From DATDAH01 sp963845425 (GTDB lineage: Bacteria; Actinomycetota; Acidimicrobiia; Acidimicrobiales; DATDAH01): a stretch of 64,000 nucleotides of DNA. The notes under the pieces are model-generated. The model saw only the letters and a list, made by a program, of their open reading frames with translations, was not told the DNA's origin and did no database searches. Each line of letters opens with the position of its first letter. The stretch's first letter is position 1. This document shows, piece by piece, positions 57,342 to 64,000 of the stretch. A program made the position numbers and the translations under genes. The stretch lies in assembly GCA_963845425.1 (NCBI GenBank), contig CAWJSC010000001.1:135078-199077 (forward strand). The letters run 5' to 3'.

Positions 57342-58893
57342 ATGAGCGACGGCGGGTCCCCGGACCTCCAGCACCCGAGCCGGTTCGCGGCGACCGCCCC
57401 CGACCGCCCGGCGGTGATCATGGGGAGCGGCGAGGTCCTCACCTACGGCGAGCTCGAGGACCGGTCGTGTCGTGTCGCCAACCTCCTGCGTCGCGCCGGC
57501 CTCCAGACCGGTGCCCACCTCGCCGTCCTCGTCGAGAACCGCCTCGAGTACTTCGAGGTCGTGTGGGCCGGGCTCCGGTCGGGCTTGTACGTCACGCCCA
57601 TCAACTGGCACCTCGCCCCCGGCGAGGCGGGGTACATCGTCGAGGACTGCGGCGCCTCGGCGCTCGTGGCCTCGGCCGGCCTGGGCGACGTGGTCGACGG
57701 CCTCGCCGTGGCGAGCGGCGCCCTCACCGCCCGGTTCGCGGTCGGCGGGAGCCTGCCCGGGTACACCGACTACGAAGCCGCCGCCGCCGCCCAGCCCGCC
57801 ACGCCGCCCGCCGAGGAGGGCGAGGGCAACTGGATGTTCTACTCATCGGGCACCACGGGCCGCCCGAAGGGCATCAAGCCGCCGTCGGTCGGCGGTCCTC
57901 TGGGGGCACCGACCGGCTTCGTGATGCTGGTGCAGGGCCTCTACGGCGCGGGCGAGGACACCGTCTACCTCAGCCCGGCGCCCCTGTACCACGCGGCACC
58001 GTCGGGCTGGACGACGGCCGTCCACCGTCTCGGGGGGACGACGGTCGTCATGGACCACTTCGACCCCTTGGAGGTGCTGGCCCTCATCGAGCGCCACCGG
58101 GTCACCCACGTCCAGTTCGTGCCCACCCACCTGGTGCGCCTGCTCAAGCTCCCGGCCGAGGAGCGGGCCCGCTTCGACCTGTCGAGCCTGCGGGTGGTGG
58201 TCCACGCCGCGGCGCCCTGCCCGCCGGAGGTCAAGCGGGCGGCCATCGAGTGGTTGGGGCCCGTCGTGCACGAGTACTACTCGGGGAGCGAGGGGGTGGG
58301 CTTCTGCGCCATCGACTCCGAGGAGTGGCTGGCCCACCCCGGCTCGGTCGGGCGCTCGCTCATGGGCGCGGTCCACATCGTGGGCCCCGACGGCGACGAG
58401 TTGCCGGTGGGGGAGGAGGGGCAGGTGTGGTTCGTGCCCCCGGGCCGCTTCGAGTACCACGGCGACCCCACCAAGACCGCCGAGGCCTTCGACGCCCACG
58501 GGTGGGGCACGCTCGGCGACATCGGCCGGGTCGACGAGGACGGCTACCTCTACCTCACCGACCGGGTGTCGAACATGATCATCTCCGGCGGGGTCAACAT
58601 CTACCCGCGGGAGGTGGAGGACGTCCTGGTCGTGCACCCGGCGGTCGCGGACGTCGCCGTCGTCGGCGTCCCTCACCCCGACTTCGGCGAGGCCGTCCGG
58701 GCCGTCGTCCAGGTCGCCGACGGCGTCGACGAGGACGGCCTGGCCGAGGAGCTCATGACCTTCTGCCGGGAGCACGTCTCCGCGCTTCAAGTGCCCCCGC
58801 TCGGTGGTCTTCCTCGACGAGCTCCCCCGGCTCCCCACCGGCAAGCTGGCCAAGCGCCTCCTGCCGGACTCGGTCCTCGTCGCCGACGACTGA
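57342..58893 (+). CDS. Acyl-CoA synthetase with a frameshift near the 3' end
   Basis: Ligase with A3 FYSSGTTGRPKGI, A5 YSGSEGVGFC, A7/A8 WGTLGDIGRV and DRVSNMIISGGVNIYP intact. After CREHVSALQ the frame leaves the family. Skipping one base at 58786/58787 restores KCPRSVVFLDELPRLPTGKL, including the A10 lysine, and ends at TGA 58891. Without the correction the open frame runs to 58961 with a nonsense tail and lacks the catalytic lysine. Either a sequencing error or a damaged gene. A broken ligase would still allow half-reactions. Confidence 0.8.
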
Positions 58894-58901
58894 AACGACA
58901 A

Positions 58902-58947
58902 CGAGGCAAGTACGGGGGCGTGGGTCGGGCGGCGAGTCGTCGGGGGC
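58902..58947 (+). repeat. Dispersed intergenic module, copy e
   Basis: CGAGGCAAGTACGGGGGCGT, then GGGTCGGGCGGCGAG, then TCGTCGGGGGC. Confidence 0.75.
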
Positions 58948-58989
58948 GGCTGGCCACCTGAATCTCACGGCCCGTGACCACTTCTCGTA

Positions 58990-59033
58990 CTGGCTCCCGA
59001 TTTACCGCCTATGGGCGGAGGATCAGGAGCCAG
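58990..59033. repeat. Large hairpin, CTGGCKCC type
   Basis: Arms CTGGCTCCCGATTTACCGCC and GGCGGAGGATCAGGAGCCAG pair at 16 of 20 positions, loop TATG, same as the hairpin at 37425. Confidence 0.75.
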
Positions 59034-59143
59034 AACGCCGAGGTCGGTCCGGAGGCGACGATTCGGTCACGAACAGTGGCGAAACGGGGCTCGCGGGCGC
59101 CGCCGACGCCGGCCCGAGGAACTCGGCCTCCATGGTTGCCATC

Positions 59144-59170
59144 CCTGACACCCCGACCGGGGCGGTCAGG
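59144..59170. terminator. Hairpin at the P450 3' end
   Basis: Near-perfect inverted repeat overlapping the stop codon of the minus-strand P450 gene, at the convergent end of the 58.9-kb gap. Confidence 0.55.
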
Positions 59171-60440
59171 CGAGGTCGAGGTCGAGGTGGAGGCGCACCA
59201 GGCCGCGTAGGAAGAAGGTCGGCAGGTACTCGTACCGGCGGGCGTCGGGCGGACCGTGGTGGGCTTCGGAGATCCGGATGTCGGCGGTGCGGTCCAGGAA
59301 GCGGTTGAGGGTGACCCGCCCCTCGGCCCGGGCCAGGGGCGCGCCGGCGCAGGTGTGGGGGCCGTGGCCGAAGCCGATGTGCTGGCGGGCGTTCGCCCGA
59401 TCGAGGTCGAGCACGTCGGGGTCCGAGAACACCCGGGGGTCGCGGTTGCAGGCCCCGGGCATGAGCATGATCGTCCCCCCGGCCGGGATGTCGACGCCCG
59501 CCAGGGTCGTGGCGACCCGGGCCATGCGGAACTGCGTGCGCAGCGGGCTCTCGAGGCGCAGCGTCTCCTCGATGAAGTTCGGGATGAGGTCGCGGTCCTC
59601 CCGCAGGGCCTCCTGGAGGTCAGGACGCTCGGCCAGCATCCGCAGCGCGAACGACAGCATCCGCACCGTGGTCTCCTGGCCGCCGGCGAAGAGGTTGGCG
59701 GCGATCAGGGCGACGTCGCCCACCTCGGGCACGGACCCGTCGGGGAACGTGGCCGTGGCCAGGCCGCTCAGCACGTCGTCCCGAGGGTCCTGGCGGCGCT
59801 CCTCGACGTAGGCGCAGAACCGCTCATAGAGGAACTCCAGTGGCTTGTGCTCCATCGCCTCGTGCACGGTCGACAGCCGGTCGCGGAACAGCTCGTGGTC
59901 GGCCTCGGGCACCCCTTCGAGGTCGGCGATGACCGTCAACGTGAAGGGCTCGGCGTACTCGCTGACCAGCTCGACGGACCCGTCGGCCGCGAACCCGTCG
60001 ATCAGGTGGTCGGCGAACTGCCACATGAAGTCCTCGTTCTCCTTGAGGCCCTTCGGGGTGATGAGGCGCATGAGGAGGTGGCGGTGGGCGGTGTGGTTCG
60101 GTGGGTCGAAGGCCGGGAGCTGGTCGCTGAACGGCAGCTCGTGGCGGCACGCCTTGATGACCTCGGTGATGTCGTCGCCCTCGACGGGCAACGAGAACTT
60201 CACGAAGGGCCCGCTGACCGCGTTGCACGACGACCAGGTGCCCGAGGCGGGGTCGTCGTCGGGGAAGGTGGCGGGGTCGCCGTAGACCTCCATGGCCTCG
60301 GGATGGCCGGTGATCATGAAGACGCCGTACTTCGGCTCCTGCCACACCGGGCCCTGCTCCCGCACCCAGTCGAAGTAGGGGTAGGGGTCGTCCTGGACCT
60401 CACGGTCGCTGAAGAACCGGACGTCGGCGAAGTCGGTCAC
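59166..60440 (-). CDS. Cytochrome P450
   Basis: 424 aa, paralogue of the P450 at 35349 (shared B-C region EGDDITEVIKACRHELPFSDQ, FDPPNHTAHRHLLMRLITPKGLKENEDF). I-helix AGGQETT, ExxR in EETLRLESP, heme loop FGHGPHTCAGAPLAR with Cys364. GTG 60440 has GGAGGGAG. Divergent from the ferredoxin gene at 60482, 41 bp away, which is its likely electron donor. Confidence 0.92.
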   Translation of the reverse strand: MTDFADVRFFSDREVQDDPYPYFDWVREQGPVWQEPKYGVFMITGHPEAMEVYGDPATFPDDDPASGTWSSCNAVSGPFVKFSLPVEGDDITEVIKACRHELPFSDQLPAFDPPNHTAHRHLLMRLITPKGLKENEDFMWQFADHLIDGFAADGSVELVSEYAEPFTLTVIADLEGVPEADHELFRDRLSTVHEAMEHKPLEFLYERFCAYVEERRQDPRDDVLSGLATATFPDGSVPEVGDVALIAANLFAGGQETTVRMLSFALRMLAERPDLQEALREDRDLIPNFIEETLRLESPLRTQFRMARVATTLAGVDIPAGGTIMLMPGACNRDPRVFSDPDVLDLDRANARQHIGFGHGPHTCAGAPLARAEGRVTLNRFLDRTADIRISEAHHGPPDARRYEYLPTFFLRGLVRLHLDLDLA

Positions 60441-60469
60441 AGCCGGTCTCCCTCCGGGGTCGGGCGTCC

Positions 60470-60475
60470 TACGAT
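60470..60475 (+). promoter_or_regulatory. -10-like box of a leaderless ferredoxin transcript
   Basis: TACGAT, 6 bases before GTG 60482; no Shine-Dalgarno upstream. Confidence 0.4.
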
Positions 60476-60481
60476 CGAGCC

Positions 60482-60691
60482 GTGGCCCTGGACGTCGAGA
60501 TCGACCGTGACCGGTGCATGGGCTCGGGGCACTGCACCTTCGCCGCGCCAGGCGCCTTCGACCTCGATGACGACCAGGTGGCGTTCGTCGTCGACCCGGC
60601 GGGGGCGCCGGAGGACGACGTCATCCTCGCCGCCCGGCAGTGCCCGACGAAGGCGATCACCGTCCGGCGGGACGGCGAGGTGCTGACCTGA
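60482..60691 (+). CDS. Ferredoxin, [3Fe-4S]-type P450 partner
   Basis: 69 aa. Cys12, Cys18 and Cys54 form the pattern CX5C...CP, with Ser15 at the position occupied by the fourth Cys of [4Fe-4S] proteins or by His in many actinobacterial P450 ferredoxins. Acidic overall. Divergently transcribed from the P450 at 59166, a typical P450-ferredoxin arrangement. The only ferredoxin gene in the window, so it may serve several P450s. GTG start. Confidence 0.9.
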   Translation: MALDVEIDRDRCMGSGHCTFAAPGAFDLDDDQVAFVVDPAGAPEDDVILAARQCPTKAITVRRDGEVLT

Positions 60692-60696
60692 CCCCG

Positions 60697-62361
60697 TCAT
60701 GACGAGGCTCCGGCGGCGTGACGGGCGGCGACGTAGCCGAACACCATGCTGTTGGCGATGCTCGCCCCCGGCCCGAGGTAGTGGCGGCCCATGACCGTGG
60801 CGGTGATGTTGCCGGTGGCGTAGAGCCCGGCGATCGGCTGGTCGTCCTGGTCGACGACCCGGGCGTGCTCGTCGGTGACGAGGCCGCCGCAGGTGCCGAT
60901 GTCGCCGGGGACGACCTCGACGGCGTAGAAGGGCGCCTCGTCGATCGGGCCGAGGCACGGGTGGACCCTGGGGTTGGGGTCACCCAGCGCCCGGTTGTAG
61001 GCCGAGGCCCCTCGGCCGTAGTCAGGGTCGACACCCCGAGCGGCGTGCTCGTTGAAGCGCTCGACCGTGGCGCGCAGGCCCTCGGCATCGATGCCGCAGA
61101 GCCGGGCCAGGTCGTCGAGCGTCCAGGCCTGCTTCAGCCGGCCGCTCTCGAACACCTGGCGCGGGAACCGACCGGGGCGGGACCGCAGGTGGGCGTACCG
61201 CTTGCGGTAGCGGTCGTCGAAGATCAGCCAGCAGGGCACGGCCCGGCTCGTCTTGTCCCGCTCGTACATCGCCTTGCCGACCTCCATGTACGAGTTGGAC
61301 TCGTTCACGAAGCGCTGCCCGGCGGCGTCGACGTAGATCGTGCGGGGCCGCTGGCGGGCCTGGTCGAGGGTCGACTGCCCGAAGCGGCCCGTGCGGGGTG
61401 ACGGCAGCCACCAGGCTTCGTCCATCAGGGCGGTCTGGGCCCCGAGGCCCATGGCGGCCTCCAGGGCCTCGCCGGTGTCGCCCGGGTTGGCGATCGACCA
61501 CCGGGCCGAGTTCGGCTGGTCACCCCCGTACCGCTGACGCATCTCGGCGTTGTGGGCGAAACCGCCGGCGGACAGCAGGACGCCCTGCCGGGCGCGGACC
61601 ATGACCGGCGTGCCGTCGCGCACCGTCCGCACCCCGACCACGCGGCCGTCCTGCACCACCAGCTCGTCGACGGGGGCCTCGGTCCAGACCGGGATGCCCT
61701 CCGCCAGCGCGATCTCGAGCAGCTGGGCGATGAGCGAGGCGCCGTTGGTCAACAGGTCCTGACCCCGTACCCGGGCGGCGGCGGTGCGGAGCACGACCCG
61801 GGCCGCGACGGTGAACGCCCCGATGCTGCGGTTGTAGTGCCCGAGGTCCCGGGACTCGTTCGTCTTCACGGCCAGCCCGATGCTCTTGGCCAGGCCGGGC
61901 TGGAGCTTGGCCAGCCAGGGCCCCAGGGCGTGGCCGTCGTAGGGCACCGGCTCGATGCCCCGCCCGATGTCGTGGCCGCCCAGGGCGTCGGAGTAGTAGT
62001 CGCTGTAGCCGGGGCAGTAGACGAAGCGCACGCCCCGGTCCTGGAGGAACGACACCATGTCGGCCCCCTCGGTCAGGAAGGCGTGCCGGCGCTCGCGTGA
62101 CGACGCCGGGCCGACGTCGCCGACCACGGCCTCGAAGTGGGCCATGGCGTCCGCGTAGGAGTCCTCGACCCCGGCGGCCCGCATCACGGGGTTGTCCGGC
62201 ACCCACATGATCCCGCCCGACATGCAGGTCGAACCGCCGAGGAGCGCCTGCTTCTCGAGCACGAGGGCGGACGCGCCCGCGTCGACGGCGGCGAGGGCCG
62301 CGACCATGCCGCCGCCGCCCGATCCCACGCTCACGAAGTCGACGGTGGTGTCCCACGTCAT
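60697..62361 (-). CDS. FAD-dependent dehydrogenase, 3-ketosteroid-delta1-dehydrogenase (KstD)-like
   Basis: 554 aa, fumarate-reductase/KstD flavoprotein family. N-terminal FAD motif VGSGGGGMVAALAAVDAGA with LGGSTCMSGGIMWVPDN, C-terminal GNITATVMGRHYLGPGASIANSMVFGYVAARHA, the region that binds FAD and the steroid A ring in KstD proteins. The family also contains fumarate reductases and other dehydrogenases, so the delta1 activity is suggested, not shown. ATG 62361 with GGAGAGCGG upstream. The reversed frame beyond it is antisense. Ends 5 bp after the ferredoxin gene on the other strand. Confidence 0.85.
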   Translation of the reverse strand: MTWDTTVDFVSVGSGGGGMVAALAAVDAGASALVLEKQALLGGSTCMSGGIMWVPDNPVMRAAGVEDSYADAMAHFEAVVGDVGPASSRERRHAFLTEGADMVSFLQDRGVRFVYCPGYSDYYSDALGGHDIGRGIEPVPYDGHALGPWLAKLQPGLAKSIGLAVKTNESRDLGHYNRSIGAFTVAARVVLRTAAARVRGQDLLTNGASLIAQLLEIALAEGIPVWTEAPVDELVVQDGRVVGVRTVRDGTPVMVRARQGVLLSAGGFAHNAEMRQRYGGDQPNSARWSIANPGDTGEALEAAMGLGAQTALMDEAWWLPSPRTGRFGQSTLDQARQRPRTIYVDAAGQRFVNESNSYMEVGKAMYERDKTSRAVPCWLIFDDRYRKRYAHLRSRPGRFPRQVFESGRLKQAWTLDDLARLCGIDAEGLRATVERFNEHAARGVDPDYGRGASAYNRALGDPNPRVHPCLGPIDEAPFYAVEVVPGDIGTCGGLVTDEHARVVDQDDQPIAGLYATGNITATVMGRHYLGPGASIANSMVFGYVAARHAAGASS

Positions 62362-62480
62362 GTTCCGCTCTCCCCCCGGGGAACGCCTGCCGAAGCGCCC
62401 GGAACGTAGCAGGGTCCGTTGACGATTGCTACGAATCCGAAGTAACGTCGCCGACCTCAGGCGACCGGGGGGACGCAGAC

Positions 62481-63648
62481 GTGCGTGCGAAGACGATGAC
62501 CTACCCACCCGCAGGGCTGGGTGCGCCCAAGGACCGGCACCCGGGTCCCGTCACCGACGTGGGCCTGCCCGCAGGCACCGAGGTGTTCTCGGCGGACAAC
62601 CACATCTCGCTGGCCGAGGACATCTTCTACGAGCAGTTCCCGGCGAGCATGAAGGACCGCGTGCCCCGGGTGGTGAACGTCGACGGCGGCTGGGTGGTTG
62701 CCGCGGACACCACCCCGATCCTGGTCAAGGAGTTCATCCAGGTCCTGACCCAGTACGACCCGATCCCGGGCTCGCACACCGGTGACGTGGACGCCCGGCT
62801 GGCCGCGCTCGACGCCGAAGGCGTGCACCGCGAGCTGGCGTTCCCGAACTCGGTGCTCGCCGTCTTCGGCTGGCCCGATCGGGAGGTGCGGGAGCTCTGC
62901 TTCCGGCTCTACAACCAGCACATCGCCGAGGTGCAGGAGCGCTCCGGCGACCGCATCTACGGCGTCGGCCTCGTCAACTGGTGGGACCCGGAGGGCACGG
63001 AGCGGACGCTCACCGAACTGAAGGCGCTGGGCCTGACCACCTTCCTCATGCCGATCAACCCGGGCCGGGACGAGGACAAGCGGCCGATCGACTACTCGAG
63101 CACCGCCATGGACCCCGTGTGGGACGTCATCGAGGACGCGGGCGTCCCGGTGTCCCACCACATCGGCGAGAGCCCGCCGGCGACGCCCAACGAGTTCAAC
63201 CCGGTCGCCATCGGCATGCTCCAGTCTGTTGCCCCGTTCCGCGACTGCTTCGGCAAGTACGTCCTCGGCGGGATCCTCGACCGCCACCCGCGGCCTGCGC
63301 ATCGGGTGGTTCGAGGGCGGGATCAACTGGGTGCCGTCGGCGATCCAGGACGCCCAGCACATCCGGGCCTCCTTCGACCACATCGCCGACCTCCAGGTGG
63401 AGCACGACCCGCAGCACTACTGGGACGAGCACATGGTCGCCTCCTTCATGGTCGACCCGCTCGGCCTCGACCTGATCGACCGGATCGGCGTCGACCGGGC
63501 GATGTGGTCCACGGACTTCCCGCACAACGAGAGCACCTACGGGTACAGCACCGAGTCGCTGGCCTCGGTGGTCGAGGCCGTCGGGGCCGAGGCGGCGGTG
63601 CCGATCGTGGGCGGGAACATCCGTCGTTACCTCGGGCTGGAGAGCTGA
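62481..63648 (+). CDS. Amidohydrolase family 2 protein with a frameshift
   Basis: Third amidohydrolase. EVFSADNHISLAEDIF carries the N-terminal metal motif, VPVSHHIGESPP the middle, and ILDRHP leads to the C-terminal half. At 63290 one extra base moves the frame; dropping it continues as GLRIGWFEGGINWVPSAIQD to MWSTDFPHNESTYGYS and stop TGA 63646, so the gene would be about 388 aa. Uncorrected, frame 0 runs on past the window end and the C-terminal half (63229-63648 frame) is separate. GTG 62481 with GGGGGGAC. The stop overlaps the next start. Confidence 0.78.
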
Positions 63649-64000
63649 TGCCGGCGGGGCTCATGGCGGTGGCGTCGCCCCCCAGCATCCCGGACACCCC
63701 CGACCTGGGGCGGATGCAGCGGGAGCGCCTCGACCGCCTCCGGGCGCTGCTGGCCGGACAGGGGCTCGACGCCCTGGTGCTGCTCGGCAACACCCACGTC
63801 GTCTACGCCACCGGCGCCATCTGGCCGTTGGCCGATGCCGGTCGGGCCAACTTCGAACAGCCCGTGGCCGTGGTGCTCGCCGACGACGAGTGGCCGCACC
63901 TGTTCTCCCACGCCCGCGACGACGTCGACCTCCCCGCCGACCACCTCCACCCCCCCGTGCACCTGGACTTCGACGAGGGCGTCGCCGCCTTCGTGGCCCA
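63648..64000 (+). CDS. M24 family (Xaa-Pro dipeptidase/creatinase-like) protein, 3' end outside window
   Basis: 117 codons seen. MQRERLDRLRALLAGQGLDALVLLGNTHVVYATGA is the creatinase_N domain that precedes the metal-binding M24 catalytic domain, which lies outside the window. Starts at ATG overlapping the amidohydrolase stop by one base (TGATG). In catabolic clusters M24 proteins hydrolyse amide-type bonds (creatinase-like), but the substrate is unknown. Confidence 0.8.
   Translation, partial: MPAGLMAVASPPSIPDTPDLGRMQRERLDRLRALLAGQGLDALVLLGNTHVVYATGAIWPLADAGRANFEQPVAVVLADDEWPHLFSHARDDVDLPADHLHPPVHLDFDEGVAAFVA

Larger units (their letters stand above)
58894..59165. repeat. Convergent gap with dispersed element (copy e), no gene
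   Basis: Module copy e (58902-58947), then GAATCTCAC and a large hairpin (58990-59033), in the same order as the inverted element at 37.4-37.57 kb. A second hairpin CCTGACACCCCG/CGGGGCGGTCAGG (59144-59170) overlaps the P450 stop. No coding signal. Confidence 0.7.

Noticed and set aside
1..64000. rRNA, tRNA or riboswitch genes
   Set aside because: No cloverleaf-like or conserved rRNA stretches were seen while reading both strands. A tRNAscan or Rfam search would be decisive.

Overview
This is very GC-rich DNA of actinobacterial type. Evidence for that is GTG and TTG starts, many start codons with a TANNNT box 6-8 bases upstream and no Shine-Dalgarno, F420/LLM-type oxidoreductases, P450s, DUF35-thiolase pairs, two-subunit acyl-CoA dehydrogenases and several TetR regulators. 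An acidimicrobial (Iamia/Ilumatobacter-like) or mycobacterial-type soil or water actinobacterium fits. No rRNA, tRNA or other taxonomic marker is present, so the assignment is inference. No phage, transposase, CRISPR or tRNA gene was seen. The window reads as chromosomal catabolic DNA with about 62 genes, nearly all CoA-thioester or oxygenase chemistry.

Layout. (1) 1-9.9 kb: end of a Baeyer-Villiger monooxygenase, a cyclase-family hydrolase, an amidohydrolase, a TetR regulator, an SDR, an AraC-VOC-DUF1059-like cassette, an acyl-CoA ligase, an NTF2-like protein and a Rieske oxygenase. Three divergent promoters here carry the same TetR-type palindrome. (2) 9.9-16.6 kb, minus strand: LLM oxidoreductase, class II aldolase, FMN alpha-hydroxyacid oxidase, a DUF35-thiolase fusion, a thioesterase and a CaiB CoA-transferase. 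(3) 16.7-26.4 kb, plus strand: amidohydrolase, SDR, thioesterase, acyl-CoA ligase, two acyl-CoA dehydrogenase pairs and an enoyl-CoA hydratase, forming a beta-oxidation operon. (4) 27.0-30.7 kb, minus: a third acyl-CoA dehydrogenase pair, an NTF2-like protein and a ferredoxin-type oxygenase reductase. (5) 30.8-37.3 kb, plus: acyl-CoA ligase, CMD-like protein, DUF35 protein, thiolase, TetR, P450, TetR. (6) 37.6-41.1 kb, minus: NTF2-like, DapB-fold reductase, P450, crotonase. (7) 41.2-44.7 kb, plus: NtaA/DszA-type monooxygenase, CaiB transferase, CitE-type lyase. (8) 45-47 kb: SDR, second DapB-fold protein and an aldehyde dehydrogenase reduced to 53 codons. (9) 47.2-58.9 kb, plus: LIV-type ABC importer with two permeases and one ATPase fused in one chain, SDR, NTF2-like, P450, GntR regulator, second DUF35-thiolase pair and a frameshifted acyl-CoA ligase. 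Three promoters share a palindrome that plausibly binds the GntR protein. (10) 59.2-64 kb: P450, ferredoxin, KstD-like flavoprotein, frameshifted amidohydrolase and the start of an M24 peptidase.

How it fits together. The gene set suggests uptake, hydroxylation (P450s, Rieske, flavin monooxygenases), CoA activation, dehydrogenation by heteromeric acyl-CoA dehydrogenases, hydration, and C-C cleavage by DUF35-partnered thiolase-fold enzymes. This is the logic of steroid or isoprenoid side-chain breakdown. The substrate itself cannot be read from sequence.

The least expected signals lie outside the genes. A dispersed repeat (about 45-bp module plus a large hairpin) occurs in four convergent gene gaps, namely 26.4-27.0, 37.3-37.6, 44.7-45.0 and 58.9-59.2 kb. 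At least four palindromic operator families define local regulons. About fifteen genes appear to have leaderless promoters.
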